Below, in pieces: positions 11,022-22,570 of a DNA stretch of 64,000 nt (positions are counted from its first letter, which is position 1; each line of letters opens with the position of its first letter). Under the pieces are notes generated by a model, which saw only the letters and a program-made list of their open reading frames with translations, was not told the DNA's origin and did not search any database. Position numbers and translations under genes: made by a program. The stretch is taken from positions 1,302,001 to 1,366,000 of the forward strand of contig OZ037865.1 of the NCBI GenBank assembly GCA_964035575.1, read 5' to 3'. The stretch comes from Rhynchopus sp. YZ270_cl-10. Its lineage: Eukaryota > Euglenozoa > Diplonemea > Diplonemida > Diplonemidae.

Positions 11022-11734
11022 ATACAGTCATTTTTTATTTTTTCATTTTTCAAAAAAAAAAAAAATTGTTATTTTTTTTTGGGATCGGCTTTTCTTCAAA
11101 GAAAGCCGAAATCAACAGAACCATTAGTAGGGGGGGGCAAGGGGAGGGGATGAGGAGGGTTTAGGGGGAAGGGTGAGGGAAATCTTTAAGAAAGATGCAA
11201 AATTGAAAAGAGAATCTATTTTTTTTTGTATTCCCATCTGGAATACTGGAACCGCATTTTGTTTTTGTGAGTGAATTTTTTTTGTGTGGTCATTCGTGTG
11301 TTTTGTTTAATGTGTAATTTGAGTCAGCGCGTGGCGTAAAACCCCCCCTTTTTTACCATCACCCCATCCCCCTACTACCCTCCTCCCCTACCCATTTCAC
11401 TCAAGAACAAAAAGCCAATCCTCATAAAACAAAATTGACCCTTATCCAAAAGGAGAATGGGGAAAAAAAAGCAACAGTGGGAAGCAACCTTCTTCGGATT
11501 GCCTGGCACTAATACATTACCAGGGTTCGATACCCCCATTTCCACCCCATGTGTCAGATACAAAAAAAAGAGCACGCGATCAAATGTTTGATCTAGGAAA
11601 GCGGGCTAATGTATCAGAAGATTCTGACAAAAAAAAAAAAGTCCTTTTTTTTTGCTACTCTGACCACTTCCCTCTTTGAACGTTGGACAGGCCCATTCAT
11701 CGTTCAAGAAGTTTTTTTTGTTTTTTTTTTAAAG

Positions 11735-11776
11735 GAGACTAAGCAGGAGAGGCTTAGGTTCATCTTATAAACTTTT
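11735..11776 (+). repeat. GAGA-loop hairpin repeat
   Basis: GACTAAGCAGGAGAGGCTTAG then GTTCATCTTATAAACTTTTT; stem CTAAGC/GCTTAG. Confidence 0.75.
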
Positions 11777-12149
11777 TTTCTCCCCCCCTTTTTTTTCATC
11801 GTCCGTGGCGTCTAGCGAGTTTATCGTTTTCAATGTCGTGGTTATTGTGGTTTTTTTTTTTTCCTCTTATTCATTTCCTTCCCCAAAACATAGTTTCCGC
11901 GCGGGGTGCCGCAATTGCACTTTTTTTTTCCGCGCGGCGTATTAAAAAAAACGCTGCGGCATCTAGTGCGGCCGGAAATTATGCAAAAAAAAAACAAAAA
12001 AAAAAACAAAAAAGTTTCGTGTCAGGTCTGTAATTCGATCCCCCTCTCCGCCTTCCCCCAAGAAAAATTATAGTGTTTTGAGATCCGAGGGGTGTCACAC
12101 ACTGATACAATTAATATTTTCAAAAAAAAATCAAAACAAACACATTGCA

Positions 12150-12190
12150 GATGTGCACGAGAGGCACATTTTTATCTTTCAAGTTTTCTT
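12150..12190 (+). repeat. GAGA-loop hairpin repeat, ATGTGC-stem type
   Basis: ATGTGC-ACGAGAG-GCACAT followed by TTTTATCTTTCAAGTTTTC. The stem differs at most positions from the CTAAGC type yet still pairs fully, while the loop is unchanged. Confidence 0.75.
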
Positions 12191-12765
12191 TTCTAGTGTT
12201 TTTTTTCCCCCCTCTTATTCCTTTCTAATGAAAGTATATGAATCTAACTTTCTGTTTCGTGTGGTAAGACCTATGAGTGTAGATAACATCTGCGGTGAAA
12301 TGTTTTCTGTTTTATCCCATTTGTGCAGAGGACCTGACAGAAATACAATTTCCTTCCGATGTTCCTTCACAAAACGCAAGAACTCAAGTTTTTGTGCGTC
12401 TTAAAAACAAAAAACTACAATTTGTGTACAGGGAAAGGGTGTGGTTCAAACATCAATAAGTACTGCAGAAGAAGGGGAAGAGATGGAGGTGGTATTTAAT
12501 GTATAGGCAGGGGGGAGGAGGTAGGTGCAGTGTTTTGCATCTCTCCCCTCCAGAAGTGCCTGTGGGTATATCAACACCATTTTTCTTCCTTTTTATCTCT
12601 TTTTTGGTGTATTTTTTGTTCTGAAATTGTTTCGCGAGTGTAAGAGAGAGAGAGAGAGAGAGTAAATGATACACACCGGGAATGCAATTTTTTTTTTTTT
12701 ATATTGAATGATGTATCCGAGAGATACAATCATCTTACAACTTTTTCCCCCTCTTTTTATCAGAT

Positions 12766-12877
12766 TACCACCTGATTTTTACCCCGCGTATAGGCGCGTA
12801 AAGGCTGGGGAAAATGAGTGGGGTTTGGCCTATACGGGCCTTTACGCGCCAAAACGCGGGGTAAAAATCAGGTGGTA
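12766..12877. mobile_element. 112-bp foldback MITE with TA ends
   Basis: The arms begin TACCACCTGATTTTTACC and end with its reverse complement, pairing for about 24 bases; further paired blocks (GGCGCGTAAAGG / CCTTTACGCGCC) carry the hairpin almost to its centre. The TA at each end would fit a TA target duplication. Non-coding. Confidence 0.85.
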
Positions 12878-13710
12878 TTACCTTTTTTTTGAAACAGTTT
12901 TTTTTAAAGTCTATCATTTCATTTAGGTGACAAAGAGGGATGCCTTGCACCTTCCTTTTTTTTAAAAAGTTCTCATTCAGGTAGTGGGTAGGGTTGCCAT
13001 TGGGTTGCCTTCATCCAGTTGAGACTGACTTAAGTGTGTGAGGGAGGGTTTTACGGGAGGCTTATGCATAGGCTCATCCTTGAAAACGTTCTTGATCTCT
13101 CCAGTGCTACATCCTATCTATGTACCCTCGGCGGTGGCAAACTCACCCAAAAAAAGTGTGCTGCCGCAAAAAAAAACCATCCAAAAATCTGATTCCGTCA
13201 AAAGCACAGTGAGTAGTATCCCCTTCCAAAGTTTGCTTTTTCTATGATTCTTTTCATCCGGTGCTAGCATCGTTCGTAGGTCAGTCGCAGAGGGTGTCTG
13301 CCTGCATCAATAACGACCATTTGTTTACCCACTTTTTTGTTTTATTATGAATTTATCACTGCGGTAGGGACGCAGTGTGGCATTCTGCTTTTTTTGTGAA
13401 AAGATGTGATATGTGTGTTCCCGCGAGGCCTGTTATCTTTCAAATATTGTGTTTTTCTTTTTTTCATTTTTTATCCGAGTGGGGTTTTTGCATTTTTAGT
13501 GCCCATTTAAGCCTAGTGTTCTTCCGTTGAAATGCATTTTTTTTTGTGGAAAAAAAGGAGGAGGAGGAGGCAGAAAATGGGTGTGATCTTCAGAGTTATG
13601 TAGCAGTCACGTCTGGTAAGTTTCTTCAAGCGAGGGAAAATGCCTATGTTTTTCGTCGGTTTATGTATGTTTCGCTCCTCTCATCCAATGTTTTTTCTTC
13701 TAATTTTTTA

Positions 13711-13740
13711 TGTGGCTAACACCGAGAGGCTTAGGTTTTT
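13711..13740 (+). repeat. Degenerate GAGA-loop hairpin repeat
   Basis: GGCTAACACCGAGAGGCTTAGG; the loop and 3' stem arm are recognisable and the 5' arm is altered. Confidence 0.5.
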
Positions 13741-15232
13741 GTATTGTGTGAGAAAACCAAAAAAAAACGGAAATGAAGCTTGCAAAATGATAGTGGAGGT
13801 TTTTTTTCGTAATGTTTTATTCTCCCCCCTCGACACACTTCGCAGAAGAAGAAACTTTTTTTTTTCTTTCGCTTGTTTTGCGTCTTCCGCAGTTTACAAA
13901 CTTTTCTTTCGGAAAAAGATGTGTATACATGTGAGCAATATTCGTCTTGCAATTTTTTTTTTCCCTTTTAGAGTCAGAACGAAATTCAGAAAACCCCCCT
14001 CAGTGATTTTTATTTTTGTTAAAGGGTGTGGAAAAACCTGGCGAAGCCTAAAAAAAAACAAAGGGGGTGAAGATGTGAGGAAGAAAAAAAAAAGCGGTGT
14101 ACAGGAAGAGGAAGCGAACAGCACAGAGGGGAGAGAGTGCTGAGTTGTTGCCACACACTTTCCCCCTTAATTTTATTTTTTAGGCCGGTCTTTACTGGTT
14201 AAACAGAATGGGGGGGAAATCGTGTATGAGACTGTCCTCTCATCTCCTTAGTAATTTGCATTCAAGAAAAACCAGTTTTTTTTTTTTTGTGTCTACGCAA
14301 AAGAAAAAGTAAACATTGTACAAGTCAACCTACCACGAATCCCCACTACGCAACCATCCCCTTTACAGTGTTAGCACCGTTTAGTACAGGGTGTTTAAAA
14401 CAGATGTATTAAACTGTATTTAAACTATACTTTTGGGGGGTGCTGTACGAAAACCAACACTGCCCCTTTAGGTTTCACCTTGGTTTTCCTCGTCCGTTAG
14501 ATCCCCCCCCAAGCAGAGCTTTTCTCTACCTTTTTTTTTCCTTTTCAAAGACGTGTGTTTGTAAAAAAAAAAATCATTTGAGCAATTCCTGTGCGGAATA
14601 ATGCCCTATTTAAAAGATGTGTGGTTTTCTCTTCTCAAAAGCCTTTTTTGTCCACTATTCTTGATCTGTTCTATACATCAATTTCAACTCTTTTTTGTTG
14701 GGTGGATTATTTTTTTTTTGGGAAGTTGGGGAACGACTTCTTGTTAGGGAAGGGTAGGGGTAAAAAAAAAAAAAAAACCGCGTATTTGGTGTGACCACCC
14801 AAACCGATTCTCCGAGGTTCTTCCGTGGTTCTTCCGTAGGTACTCCGGTAAGGGGGGTATACTTTTTTTGTGTTGTTTTCGGTTTTCGCCACCCGGGTGG
14901 GCTTCGAGACCTGGCAACCGCACACGTACCCTCAGGTTGTGTAAAAGTGATTTTGCTGACCAAAACATAAAAGTAACGACCAAAAAAAAAAAAAACGAAA
15001 AATGAATTTTCTAAAGCAAACTGACGGTGTTGACTTGGCCGTGCAGTCAGACACAGGCCCCTCGACAAGTCAGGACAGTGGCACGTGGGGCACTACTTGG
15101 CTGTGCAGTCAGACACCGCGACCCGGAGGAAAGGGAATGTGATGCACCACCACCGCACGCGGGCCACAAACACTGGGAAAGCCCCCAAGGCGGCCATGGG
15201 AAAAATAGTTGCGTATTGCACACAGTAGGCAT

Positions 15233-15510
15233 AGTATACACAGTATACACAGTATACACAGTATACACAGTATACACAGTATACACAGTATACACAGTAT
15301 ACACAGTATACACAGTATACACAGTATACACAGTATACACAGTATACACAGTATACACAGTATACACAGTATACACAGTATACACAGTATACACAGTATA
15401 CACAGTATACACAGTATACACAGTATACACAGTATACACAGTATACACAGTATACACAGTATACACAGTATACACAGTATACACAGTATACACAGTATAC
15501 ACAGTATACA
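15233..15510. repeat. About 31 tandem copies of AGTATACAC
   Basis: A near-perfect 9-bp microsatellite of ~280 bases. Because 9 is a multiple of three and the unit has no stop in several frames, both strands show long artificial open frames of Val-Tyr-Thr or Ser-Ile-His repeats. No start context or conserved flanks support coding. Each unit contains the palindrome GTATAC. Confidence 0.95.
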
Positions 15511-16594
15511 CTATATACGGGCGGTTTATTTTTTTCAAGGGATTTTTTCCGTTATTTTCGCGCGAAAATGCCATTTTTGGCACGTTTCAACCAATACAAA
15601 CCCGTGGTGACCTCTCTCAGTCAAATTTGTGGTCGTTTTCCCCTTGTGACAGAAACCGAGAACAACAAAAAAAAAGTATACCCCCTAGCAGTTCTCCGAG
15701 GTTCCTCCGTGGTTCTCCCGTGGTTTCCCCGTACCCCTTGAATCACACCAGTATTCGTATTTTTCTTTCTTCCCTGGTTGAGACCTGTTCATCCGCCGAT
15801 TTTTTTTTCGTTTTTGTTTTGTGTTTTTAATAGTAGGAAGATCTGCGCGGTTTACAGTTCTGAGTGGATTTTTTTTCAGTTGGAACAGTTGTCGATATAC
15901 AACAACAGCAGCAACACTTAAAAAAAAACTAAAAAAACGTGATACTACCGATGAAAAAGGGGAAGTACCATCTGATTTATGTGGTGATCACACAGGGTTT
16001 CTGTGACGGCACCGTCAGTTTTAAACGCATGTCCGCAATTGTGTCAAGCCAGATCCACCTCGATCACATGCGTCTTTTCTAAAAAAGGCATTCAAATCTA
16101 TGTTTGCGAAAAAAGAACACGAAGACGGGAAATGAGGGAGGAAGCAAAAAGAGAGGCAACAAAAAATCCTGAGTACAGAACCTAAGTGGAATACAAACGG
16201 TCGTTGCACAAATAAACAACAACAAAAAAAAACGCAAAACAAACAGAAGATACCATAACCAGCTGCCGGGCTATTCACTTAGAAACGCATGGTGTTGAAG
16301 GGGGTAATGTCTTTTTGATTGTGACGTTAAAGGAGTTAAAAAAAATCATGCAGCAATGAAAAGCCTCAGGGTCTCTATATAACCCCCTTCCCTCTCTCCC
16401 TCCCGCCCCCCCACGTGTTCCTTTGGAGTGACAAAAAAAAAAGTTTTTTAGTTTTCGTGCTGCAAACTTTCAAATTAACCCCTATTTTCCAGAGATACAC
16501 ACGGCGTGTCGCGTTTCGAAACACCCGAAAAAGAGAAGGTTTGGAATACACAAAAAAAACGTCCTAAAAAAGAAAACCGACAAAGAGAAAGAAA

Positions 16595-17976
16595 ATGTCT
16601 GCAGGAGTGGTTGCGCAGCAGCCCTACATTCAGTGCATTAAGACCACGCTTGATGCTGCATTATGTGTGATGAACTTCCCGTCGCAAGTCGTGGAGCGTC
16701 ATAACAAGCCAGAGGTCGAGGCAAAGACAAGCCCTGAACTGCTTTTGAATTCCGTAGTTATTGCGCGTGAAGGGGATGAGGAGCAGGTGCTGATCGAATG
16801 TATGTTCGCTATTCTCACAATGTAACCCAACCACCCAATATAGCTCTACAACAATTAGAAAAACACAAAAAACCACAACACAAAATGTAGTGGAGATTGC
16901 ACAACTGTTGGCAACACAACCGAGGCAACTACACTACTCCAAACAATTTATCAAAATAATGGAATAAAGCAAACAAAGAAGAAACATCCCAAAAAAACCC
17001 CAATTCAAAACACCCAAAAACACAGCATCCGTGAACAGCGTGCGTCTGAGCATCAAGATCCGTCAAATAGATTCCCTCGATAAGCAGATCACCAAGCGCC
17101 TCATGGAGTTTCTCGAGCGCCGTGCACAGAGCTATTACATTCTGAGGTAACGCCCGCACACACACACACACACAAACCCCCCCCCATTTCCTGCAAACCA
17201 GGATACAGTCTCCTCCAAGGGGACGGTCATGCATCAAAGATATACTGTTCAAAAGATGTTTGTATTTCAAGTCAAGAAGATGATCAAAGGTGAAGCTTAG
17301 AGAGAGGCTTAGGTTCATCTTATAACTCGTTTGAATGCCACCCTATTGTGATAATTGCCCATACATGGTACACATCAATACAGCTGTATTGTGATGTATC
17401 GTATGGGCAATTATCACATAGCCATCACTTCCCTAGGCTATTATGCACATCTTCATTTCATTTGCAGGAGAAAGCCTGTTTTCCACGAAGGCGTGCAGTA
17501 CGACCTGAGTCTGCTCATCACGAACGACATCACCGAGACCATGACGAAGGCAAAGCTGATAGAGTGGGTGATTGCGTTCATGCAGGACATCAGCAAGGAG
17601 CTCTACGACATTAAGATGGGTGTATGTGGGCTTCTTTTTACACACTTCACCACACCCCGACCCTTATCCTAGCCTTTTACGGGTGCCATTTTTTTTTTTT
17701 TGAAATTCCATATTTCCAAGATGTAATGTCTCACCCTCTGCCACTCTTTGCGGAGGAGTTGTGCATCTGTATTTAGGTACAGATCCCCCAAGGTTGTGGC
17801 GTGCTGTAGTAAAAGAAACATCTGTCCTTTTTTTGAGGGTAAACTGTCATGTTTTAAGGGCTTTGTATTTCAACTCTACTTTTTTTCCCACAATGATAAC
17901 TCTTTCCAACTAACAACAGGTCAGCATCCGCGCACGTACAGTGGCAGAGGAATATTTCACAGCGTTCCTGAAATAG
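16595..17976 (+). CDS. ARPC4: Arp2/3 complex 20 kDa subunit (ARPC4)
   Basis: Four exons, 16595-16799, 17026-17146, 17468-17621 and 17920-17976, join in phase to 178 residues; the human protein is 168. The N-terminus carries [24 protein letters not shown], matching the most conserved ARPC4 block. Exon 2 encodes [15 protein letters not shown] and YYILR, exon 3 [19 protein letters not shown] and [17 protein letters not shown], and exon 4 [18 protein letters not shown], all collinear with the family. ARPC4 with ARPC2 forms the core of the Arp2/3 complex that nucleates branched actin. Donors are GTATGT except intron 2 (GTAACG). Introns 1 and 2 contain dispersed repeats. The whole gene looks intact, so the cell should make branched actin networks. 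Confidence 0.96.
16887..16957. repeat. Dispersed ~70-bp repeat in ARPC4 intron 1
   Basis: GTGGAGATTGCACAACTGTTGG followed by CAACACAACCGAGGCAACTACACTACTCC recurs nearly unchanged at 23048-23118, and in part (GGCAACTACACTATTCC) at 20640. No structure or function is evident. Confidence 0.75.
17289..17326 (+). repeat. GAGA-type hairpin repeat in ARPC4 intron 2
   Basis: GGTGAAGCTTAGAGAGAGGC then TTAGGTTCATCTTATAACTC. It keeps the 3' flank of the family and lies on the same strand as the host gene. Confidence 0.65.
17343..17421. repeat. 79-bp near-perfect foldback in ARPC4 intron 2
   Basis: The left arm GTGATAATTGCCCATAC continues to CAATACAG; the right arm CTGTATTGTGATGTATC continues to GTATGGGCAATTATCAC. 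About 37 bases pair on each side with almost no loop. It is probably a small MITE-like insertion; it would form a very stable hairpin in the pre-mRNA. Confidence 0.85.
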
Positions 17977-19365
17977 TAGTGCTGGTTTTGCTTTTTATTT
18001 TATGTTTTGGGGAGAAGGGGTGGGGTCTGGGGTACAGCCGCCTTCATGTTTCTGCTTCAATATTTTCAAAAAAAAAAAGGTCGTGCAAAAAAAAAAAAGA
18101 GAAAAAAAAAAGAAAAAATACCAGATGCCAGATCCTCCCACTCCGTCCCCCCAGTGCTCTCACGTGTGAAAAAGTGAACATAGCGACAAAAAAAAAAAAA
18201 TATGGAGGGAAAGGTGTTTTTAAAATAGCATTTCTTCCCTCACTCGAAATATTTTAAGATGGCTAAGCACTGTGACTTAGGTCATTTTTTTCCTTTTTTT
18301 TTTTTTTGCCAACTTTTCTTTGTTTTGTCCTCCCGTGTGCATTTTCTTTATTGGGCTGTCCAGACAGTTATTATAAAAGGTGTGATCTTTTTGCGTCTCA
18401 TCAGACTCACTTCTTTCATCCTTTTTATTTTTCCAGATTTCCCCCCCTAAACTGTTCTTCTGTGTATTTATGTTTTGTTTTTTTATTTTGAGTGTCTTTG
18501 AAGGCAGCTGTAGGCAGTTCCTAAGAGTGAACATCGTCTAGTGAGAGAGAGTGTGTGCATCCAGGCAAGAATGGAAAACCAACGAAAGATAGGTACAGGG
18601 GGAAATGGGGGGTGGGGTGGGGGTTGTTATGGGCACAGCGTACTAGTCAGGGGGGGGAAACTAAGTAGTGCTACTAATCCAATTGATGTGTTTTGCGACT
18701 AGTGTTACACCAGTAGCAGCTACTAGTTTAGTTGCTCCGACGAGTAGTTTCACTAGTAGTCCCCCTGACTAGTCTGCTGTGGGTTTTGTAGCGTGGCCTT
18801 GACGCTCTTTTTCAAATACTCATGCTCTCTTTCGATGAAATGACGAGAAGAACACATTCATCTCTAAAGAACAGAATGCGATTTCAAAAAAAGGAATTCC
18901 ACCTGCTGTGGAGATGACCGCATGTCTTCTATTTTTTTTTTGTCAAAAGAAAAAAGAAGAAATCCGAGTCTTAGCTGTTCAGAGCGAGGCCATTATATGA
19001 AACCCACTGACAGGCGGGAGCAAGGTAGGGGATAAGGGGTGGGAGGGGGGTGTGGAAGAATAGGTGGATATGTCTTTGGTGAAAGGGTGGGGGGGGACGC
19101 GTGGTCGAAGAAAAAAAAAAAGACAGAACACCCCCCCTTTTCCGATATACTTTTGCCAACAACAAGGGCTCCTTTCCCATCATCACTTCTCTCAAGGCAG
19201 ATTTGCGGCAAAAGAATGCCAATAAACTGCTCTCTAGGCTTCCATCTAACCCCCCCGCTTTGCACTTTCTCAACTTCTCCTCCACCAAAACAAGGTATTT
19301 TTTTTTTCCACCATTCCCTCCTCCACCCCACCCCCTACATTCTTTTGTACAAACACATTTTTTTT
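17977..19365. other. Spacer between ARPC4 and the RING gene
   Basis: No gene seen. 18259-18290 resembles the hairpin family without its GAGA loop. A MITE lies at 18634-18781. Purine- and pyrimidine-rich tracts fill 18980-19330. Confidence 0.55.
18634..18781. mobile_element. 148-bp MITE, CACAGC-ACTAGTCA family
   Basis: The left end reads CACAGCGTACTAGTCAGGGG and the reverse complement of the right end CACAGCAGACTAGTCAGGGG. The interior repeats ACTAGT words. Sister copies are at 23308-23464 (full) and 7737-7830 (partial), so this is a real multi-copy family. Confidence 0.85.
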
Positions 19366-20505
19366 ATGGCGGCAACACCAATCTCACGGTACCTCGCTTG
19401 GAGTGAGCAGGATGAGATGACGGCGTCGGAGGTGTCGACCCCGGAGATGGGCGACTTTGGCTTAGAGCGGGTCATGCGGGGGAGGCAGCGCGCTGTGGAG
19501 AGGGCGGAGTTGGATAAGAAGCTGCGGATGGTTGGGACACCACAGAGGGAGAAGGAGGAGGCGGAGTTCATGCAAATGCATGATTATGCTGCACCGCAAC
19601 CAGAGGCCAACCCAATCCCCAACGACAACGATGACGAAGAATGCACGACAGCATCTCTTACCGACCTAATCAGCGGAATGCTTTCCGAGGTTTCAGACCG
19701 TGTAGTAGAAAACCTTATGGGTGAAGAAGAAACCTGCATTGTGTGTTACGAAGAAGCGCGACCAAGCCAAATGGAGAGAACACCATGCGACCACAGCTTC
19801 TGCAAACCTTGTCTTCAAAAAATCAGAGAAACCCGACCATTCTGCCCGCTCTGTAGAGCAAGAATCGGAGAAGACCCTCCACCAGCATACCCAGTAGTGG
19901 AGGATACGGTGTTGCATCTGTTGGTGAGGCTACTCTCTGTGTCGCACAGTGTGGGGATTCACCATCACCCTTTTGGGAGAGAATCGAGAAGGGTCCTGCT
20001 TGATATTGTCCTAGGCATGGGAGAGCCGAGAGGCACCCCACTGCGTCTCGAGGATTTGGACGAAGAACTGCGGCGGAGTGAAGAAAGGGCGCGTGAAGAA
20101 GACAATGACGCCCCAGCAGAGACCGGGACGTCCCCTTCAGCATCGCACGCAGACGTTGTTGTGGTAACCGAGGAGGAGGAGGAGGAAGGTGCGGAAGAGA
20201 CCCTCGGGGCTATGCCATTCAGAACTGTTTTCCCAAGAAGGTTGGACCCCATCGGAGGCATGTTCCGGGAGCTCTCGCGCATGGAGGAGGAAGACAGTCA
20301 GGAGAACCGGACCTCCTCGAGAGCGGCCGGAGGGAGGGGTGGTGTGGGTGGCGCTGAGGGGCCCCGGTTCAGCGGGTTCCCCCTCGGGTTTGCCCCGCCG
20401 TTCACACCTTCCTTCGGGCCAAGCCTCAATGAAGAGCTTGATGAAATCTTCGCTGATGCAGGTGTCGCAGATGCACCGATAGACCCAGACTCCGCATTTC
20501 TTTGA
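19366..20505 (+). CDS. RING-HC finger protein, putative E3 ubiquitin ligase
   Basis: An intronless frame of 379 residues from the ATG at 19366 (MAATPISRYLAWSEQ); the frame is open upstream, but that region is a pyrimidine-rich leader. Residues 124-163 hold a C3HC4 RING: C124, C127, C141, H143, C146, C149, C160, C163. RING domains of this spacing recruit E2 enzymes for ubiquitin transfer. The N-terminal ~115 residues are acidic and helical. After the RING a helix-rich segment (~175-250) is followed by an acidic run and a Gly-rich tail ending DPDSAFL. No membrane span. The substrate is unknown. RING identity is firm from the metal ligands; E3 activity is inferred. Confidence 0.88.
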   Translation: MAATPISRYLAWSEQDEMTASEVSTPEMGDFGLERVMRGRQRAVERAELDKKLRMVGTPQREKEEAEFMQMHDYAAPQPEANPIPNDNDDEECTTASLTDLISGMLSEVSDRVVENLMGEEETCIVCYEEARPSQMERTPCDHSFCKPCLQKIRETRPFCPLCRARIGEDPPPAYPVVEDTVLHLLVRLLSVSHSVGIHHHPFGRESRRVLLDIVLGMGEPRGTPLRLEDLDEELRRSEERAREEDNDAPAETGTSPSASHADVVVVTEEEEEEGAEETLGAMPFRTVFPRRLDPIGGMFRELSRMEEEDSQENRTSSRAAGGRGGVGGAEGPRFSGFPLGFAPPFTPSFGPSLNEELDEIFADAGVADAPIDPDSAFL

Positions 20506-21099
20506 TTCTTTTTTGTTTTTTTTTGCTTCTCTCCAAGTTGTGAATTTATGGTTTTCATTTTGGCTAAAAATAGGGTTTTTTGTTTTTTCAATTCCTCTCT
20601 AAAAGATTCCAAAATAGTGAAGAAATGGAAGTCGATTTGTGGCAACTACACTATTCCAAAAATTCTTCAAAAAAAAAAAAAAAAGTTTTGTTCCGTTTTT
20701 GGAGCGAAGTGATTGTCGACACAACAAAAAAAAAAAAAAAATGTTCTGTTCCCCTTTGGATAGGGATAGAGAGAGAGAGATGTTTTCAGTTTATCAAAAA
20801 AGATGGCGCTGTTTGGTTTGAATTCCTAGATAGAGGCGTATTGTAGATGGCCTGATGGGATTTTCATGGTCGGATTTACCTTTTTTAGCCAAATTCTTGT
20901 TTATTATTTTCTTCTGTTTCCCCCCCATCCCGCTCTCACTGCCTTTCCCCTTGGATTTGCAGGTTTATTCCTTCTGTAACTTATTTTCTATGACTTCAGT
21001 TTCGGCTTAGAAACAGCATGGTTTTTTTTTTCGACTTACTTGCTCGAGTTGTGTGTTCGTGGGTTGTGCTCGGTTGGTCCCTTTCGTTATCATTTATTT

Positions 21100-21133
21100 C
21101 CACCCCCCCCGGTACATCCGGTCATATATTACG
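21100..21133. repeat. Left part of a dispersed repeat split by a MITE
   Basis: CCACCCCCCCGGTACATCCGGTCATATATTACGG matches the repeat at 30888-31030 and 55244-55340. Its continuation (CTGTTCACGAGAGGGC) resumes at 21675 after the MITE, marking a nested insertion. Confidence 0.7.
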
Positions 21134-21134
21134 G

Positions 21135-21673
21135 TACTGGGGGGGGGGGCTATTAAAGTATACGGTGCTAATAAAGTATACGGGGGTAATAAAGTATACG
21201 GCGCGGAAACCCATTTTGAGCGTGGAAATCTGTGAAATAAAGTATACGGTTTTTGTGTACATTTTTCTTACTAAAAAAATTTTACGACGATTTTTGCACA
21301 AAAAATCGGAAATTTTTTTTTTGATTTCGGTGGTCCGGATTCTGTGCGTGCTGTGGTGGGGTCACTTTGCGCTGAGAAACGAGTGTTTTTGACCTAAAAC
21401 GCGTGTATCAGTGTTTACACGATTGGTGCTGATGGGGTTCAGATTTGTGAAAATTTAAGTCACCAAAAAATTGTTCATTTTTCCACATTGACCCCACCAC
21501 TGACTGGGATTGGCCCAAAAATGTCAATGGTGGTGTTTTCGCGAGGTTTCGGCCACTAGAAACCCCAAAATAACAGTGATTTTTTTTTCCCCCCCTTTTT
21601 CGTTTTTTGGCCATTTAAGCAGTAATTCCCGCCGAATAAAGTATACGTATACTTTAATAGCTCCCCCCCAGTA
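21135..21673. mobile_element. 539-bp MITE with TA ends
   Basis: Ends TACTGGGGGG...GCTATTAAAGTATAC on the left, and the same read inverted on the right (GTATACTTTAATAGC then CCCCAGTA). The G-run length differs between ends. AATAAAGTATACGG recurs four times near the left end. No open frame of note. Flanks match an uninterrupted dispersed repeat elsewhere, which supports TA-site insertion. Confidence 0.85.
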
Positions 21674-21675
21674 CG

Positions 21676-21717
21676 CTGTTCACGAGAGGGCTTTGTATTT
21701 CAAGTCAACTTTATTTT
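21676..21717 (+). repeat. CACGAGAGG hairpin repeat, third type
   Basis: CTGTTCACGAGAGGGCTTTG then TATTTCAAGTCAACTTTATTTT. The same form occurs at 31038-31072 and, degraded, at 55361 and 17858. Confidence 0.7.
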
Positions 21718-21732
21718 AAATGTATAAAGGGA

Positions 21733-21876
21733 AAGGGTGCATGTGTGTTGACCCTCTCAAATACTTTCAGTTCTGTGAACTGAAAGTATATGAATCTAAT
21801 TTTGCATTTTTTCGCAACTCCTCTTCGTACCATCACAGCACAGTAGTATGATCTGCAGAGAGAAGGAGAAAATTAA
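21733..21876. repeat. ~145-bp dispersed repeat with central palindrome
   Basis: It recurs at 63483-63625 with few differences. Near the left is ACTTTCAGTTC-TGT-GAACTGAAAGT, a perfect 11-bp stem; the second copy has one mismatch. A fragment (GAAAGTATATGAATCTAA) also lies at 12231. Confidence 0.85.
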
Positions 21877-22298
21877 ATGAAATTTTCTGTACCTACTGTC
21901 CCAGCCTATTTGTTGTTGCCAATACTAAAAAGATTGGAGGCAGCGCTTTGAAAACAAAAACGGAAAGCTGTTGTAATTGTTTGATTCACATAAACCACCA
22001 AACACTAAATGCAGTTTATTTTTTTTCCTTTTTGTTACACCCGGCTTAGCGCACAAAGACCCGATCTTTTTGTTCCATACAAAAGTAACGCAATTCCCGT
22101 ACACAACATGAAAAAAAAAAACAAAATATTCCACGCTTTGGCGATACTGTACGTCCGACCCCTTTCCCATCCATCATACACCCTCCATGAAGACGGCGCT
22201 TTCATGTCCTTTTTTTTCTCCCTGATAGACCAATTGGTGCCAACTTCGGTGTCAATAGAATTTATATGAATGCCGTATTTCTATTTGCTATTTTTCGT

Positions 22299-22570
22299 TA
22301 CCGACCCTCCCCCGTGAAATTGTCCCCCCCTCCGACCCCCTTGAAATTGTCCCCCCTGGGGGAAAAAGTGAGGGGGGGACAATATCACGTACGGCAAAAA
22401 GGGGGGACAATTTCTCGTACTGTAGGGGGGTGGCCGTTTTGGTGTGAAGAAGGGAGAGCAAAGGTTGTCCCCGCGACTCCCTTGAAATTGTCCCCCCCTG
22501 CCTTGAAATTGTCCGTCGGGGCAAAATACCGGTTTTTGGGGGGGGACAATTTCACGGGGGAGGGTCGGTA
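22299..22570. mobile_element. 272-bp MITE with ~30-bp perfect inverted repeats
   Basis: Both ends read TACCGACCCTCCCCCGTGAA and continue ATTGTCCCCC. The word TTGAAATTGTCCCCC recurs several times inside in both orientations. TA at each end fits a TA target site. Non-coding. Confidence 0.9.

Larger units (their letters stand above)
11022..16594. other. Long gene-poor spacer
   Basis: No convincing gene in 5.6 kb. Most of it is A/T homopolymer-rich sequence. It contains hairpin-family copies (11735, 12150, 13711), a foldback element (12766-12877), a GA microsatellite (12643-12662) and the 9-bp TATACACAG-type array (15233-15510). 14857-14892 (GGGGGGTATACTTTTTTT, then a GTTGTTTTCGG block) recurs inverted at 15654-15690, on either side of the array. 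15021-15115 holds a short internal duplication (GTGCAGTCAGACAC twice). Confidence 0.6.

Noticed and set aside
11515-11550. GGGTTCGATACCCCC resembling a tRNA B-box
   Set aside because: Only three base pairs flank the loop, and there is no cloverleaf.
15027-15830. Long open frames on both strands with Val-Tyr-Thr or Ser-Ile-His repeats
   Set aside because: They are produced by a 9-bp microsatellite whose unit length is a multiple of three; the flanks have no coding features.
18259-18290. Further hairpin-family copy (CTAAGCACTGTGACTTAG)
   Set aside because: The stem pairs, but the loop lacks the GAGA core and the 3' flank is lost, so it was not counted.
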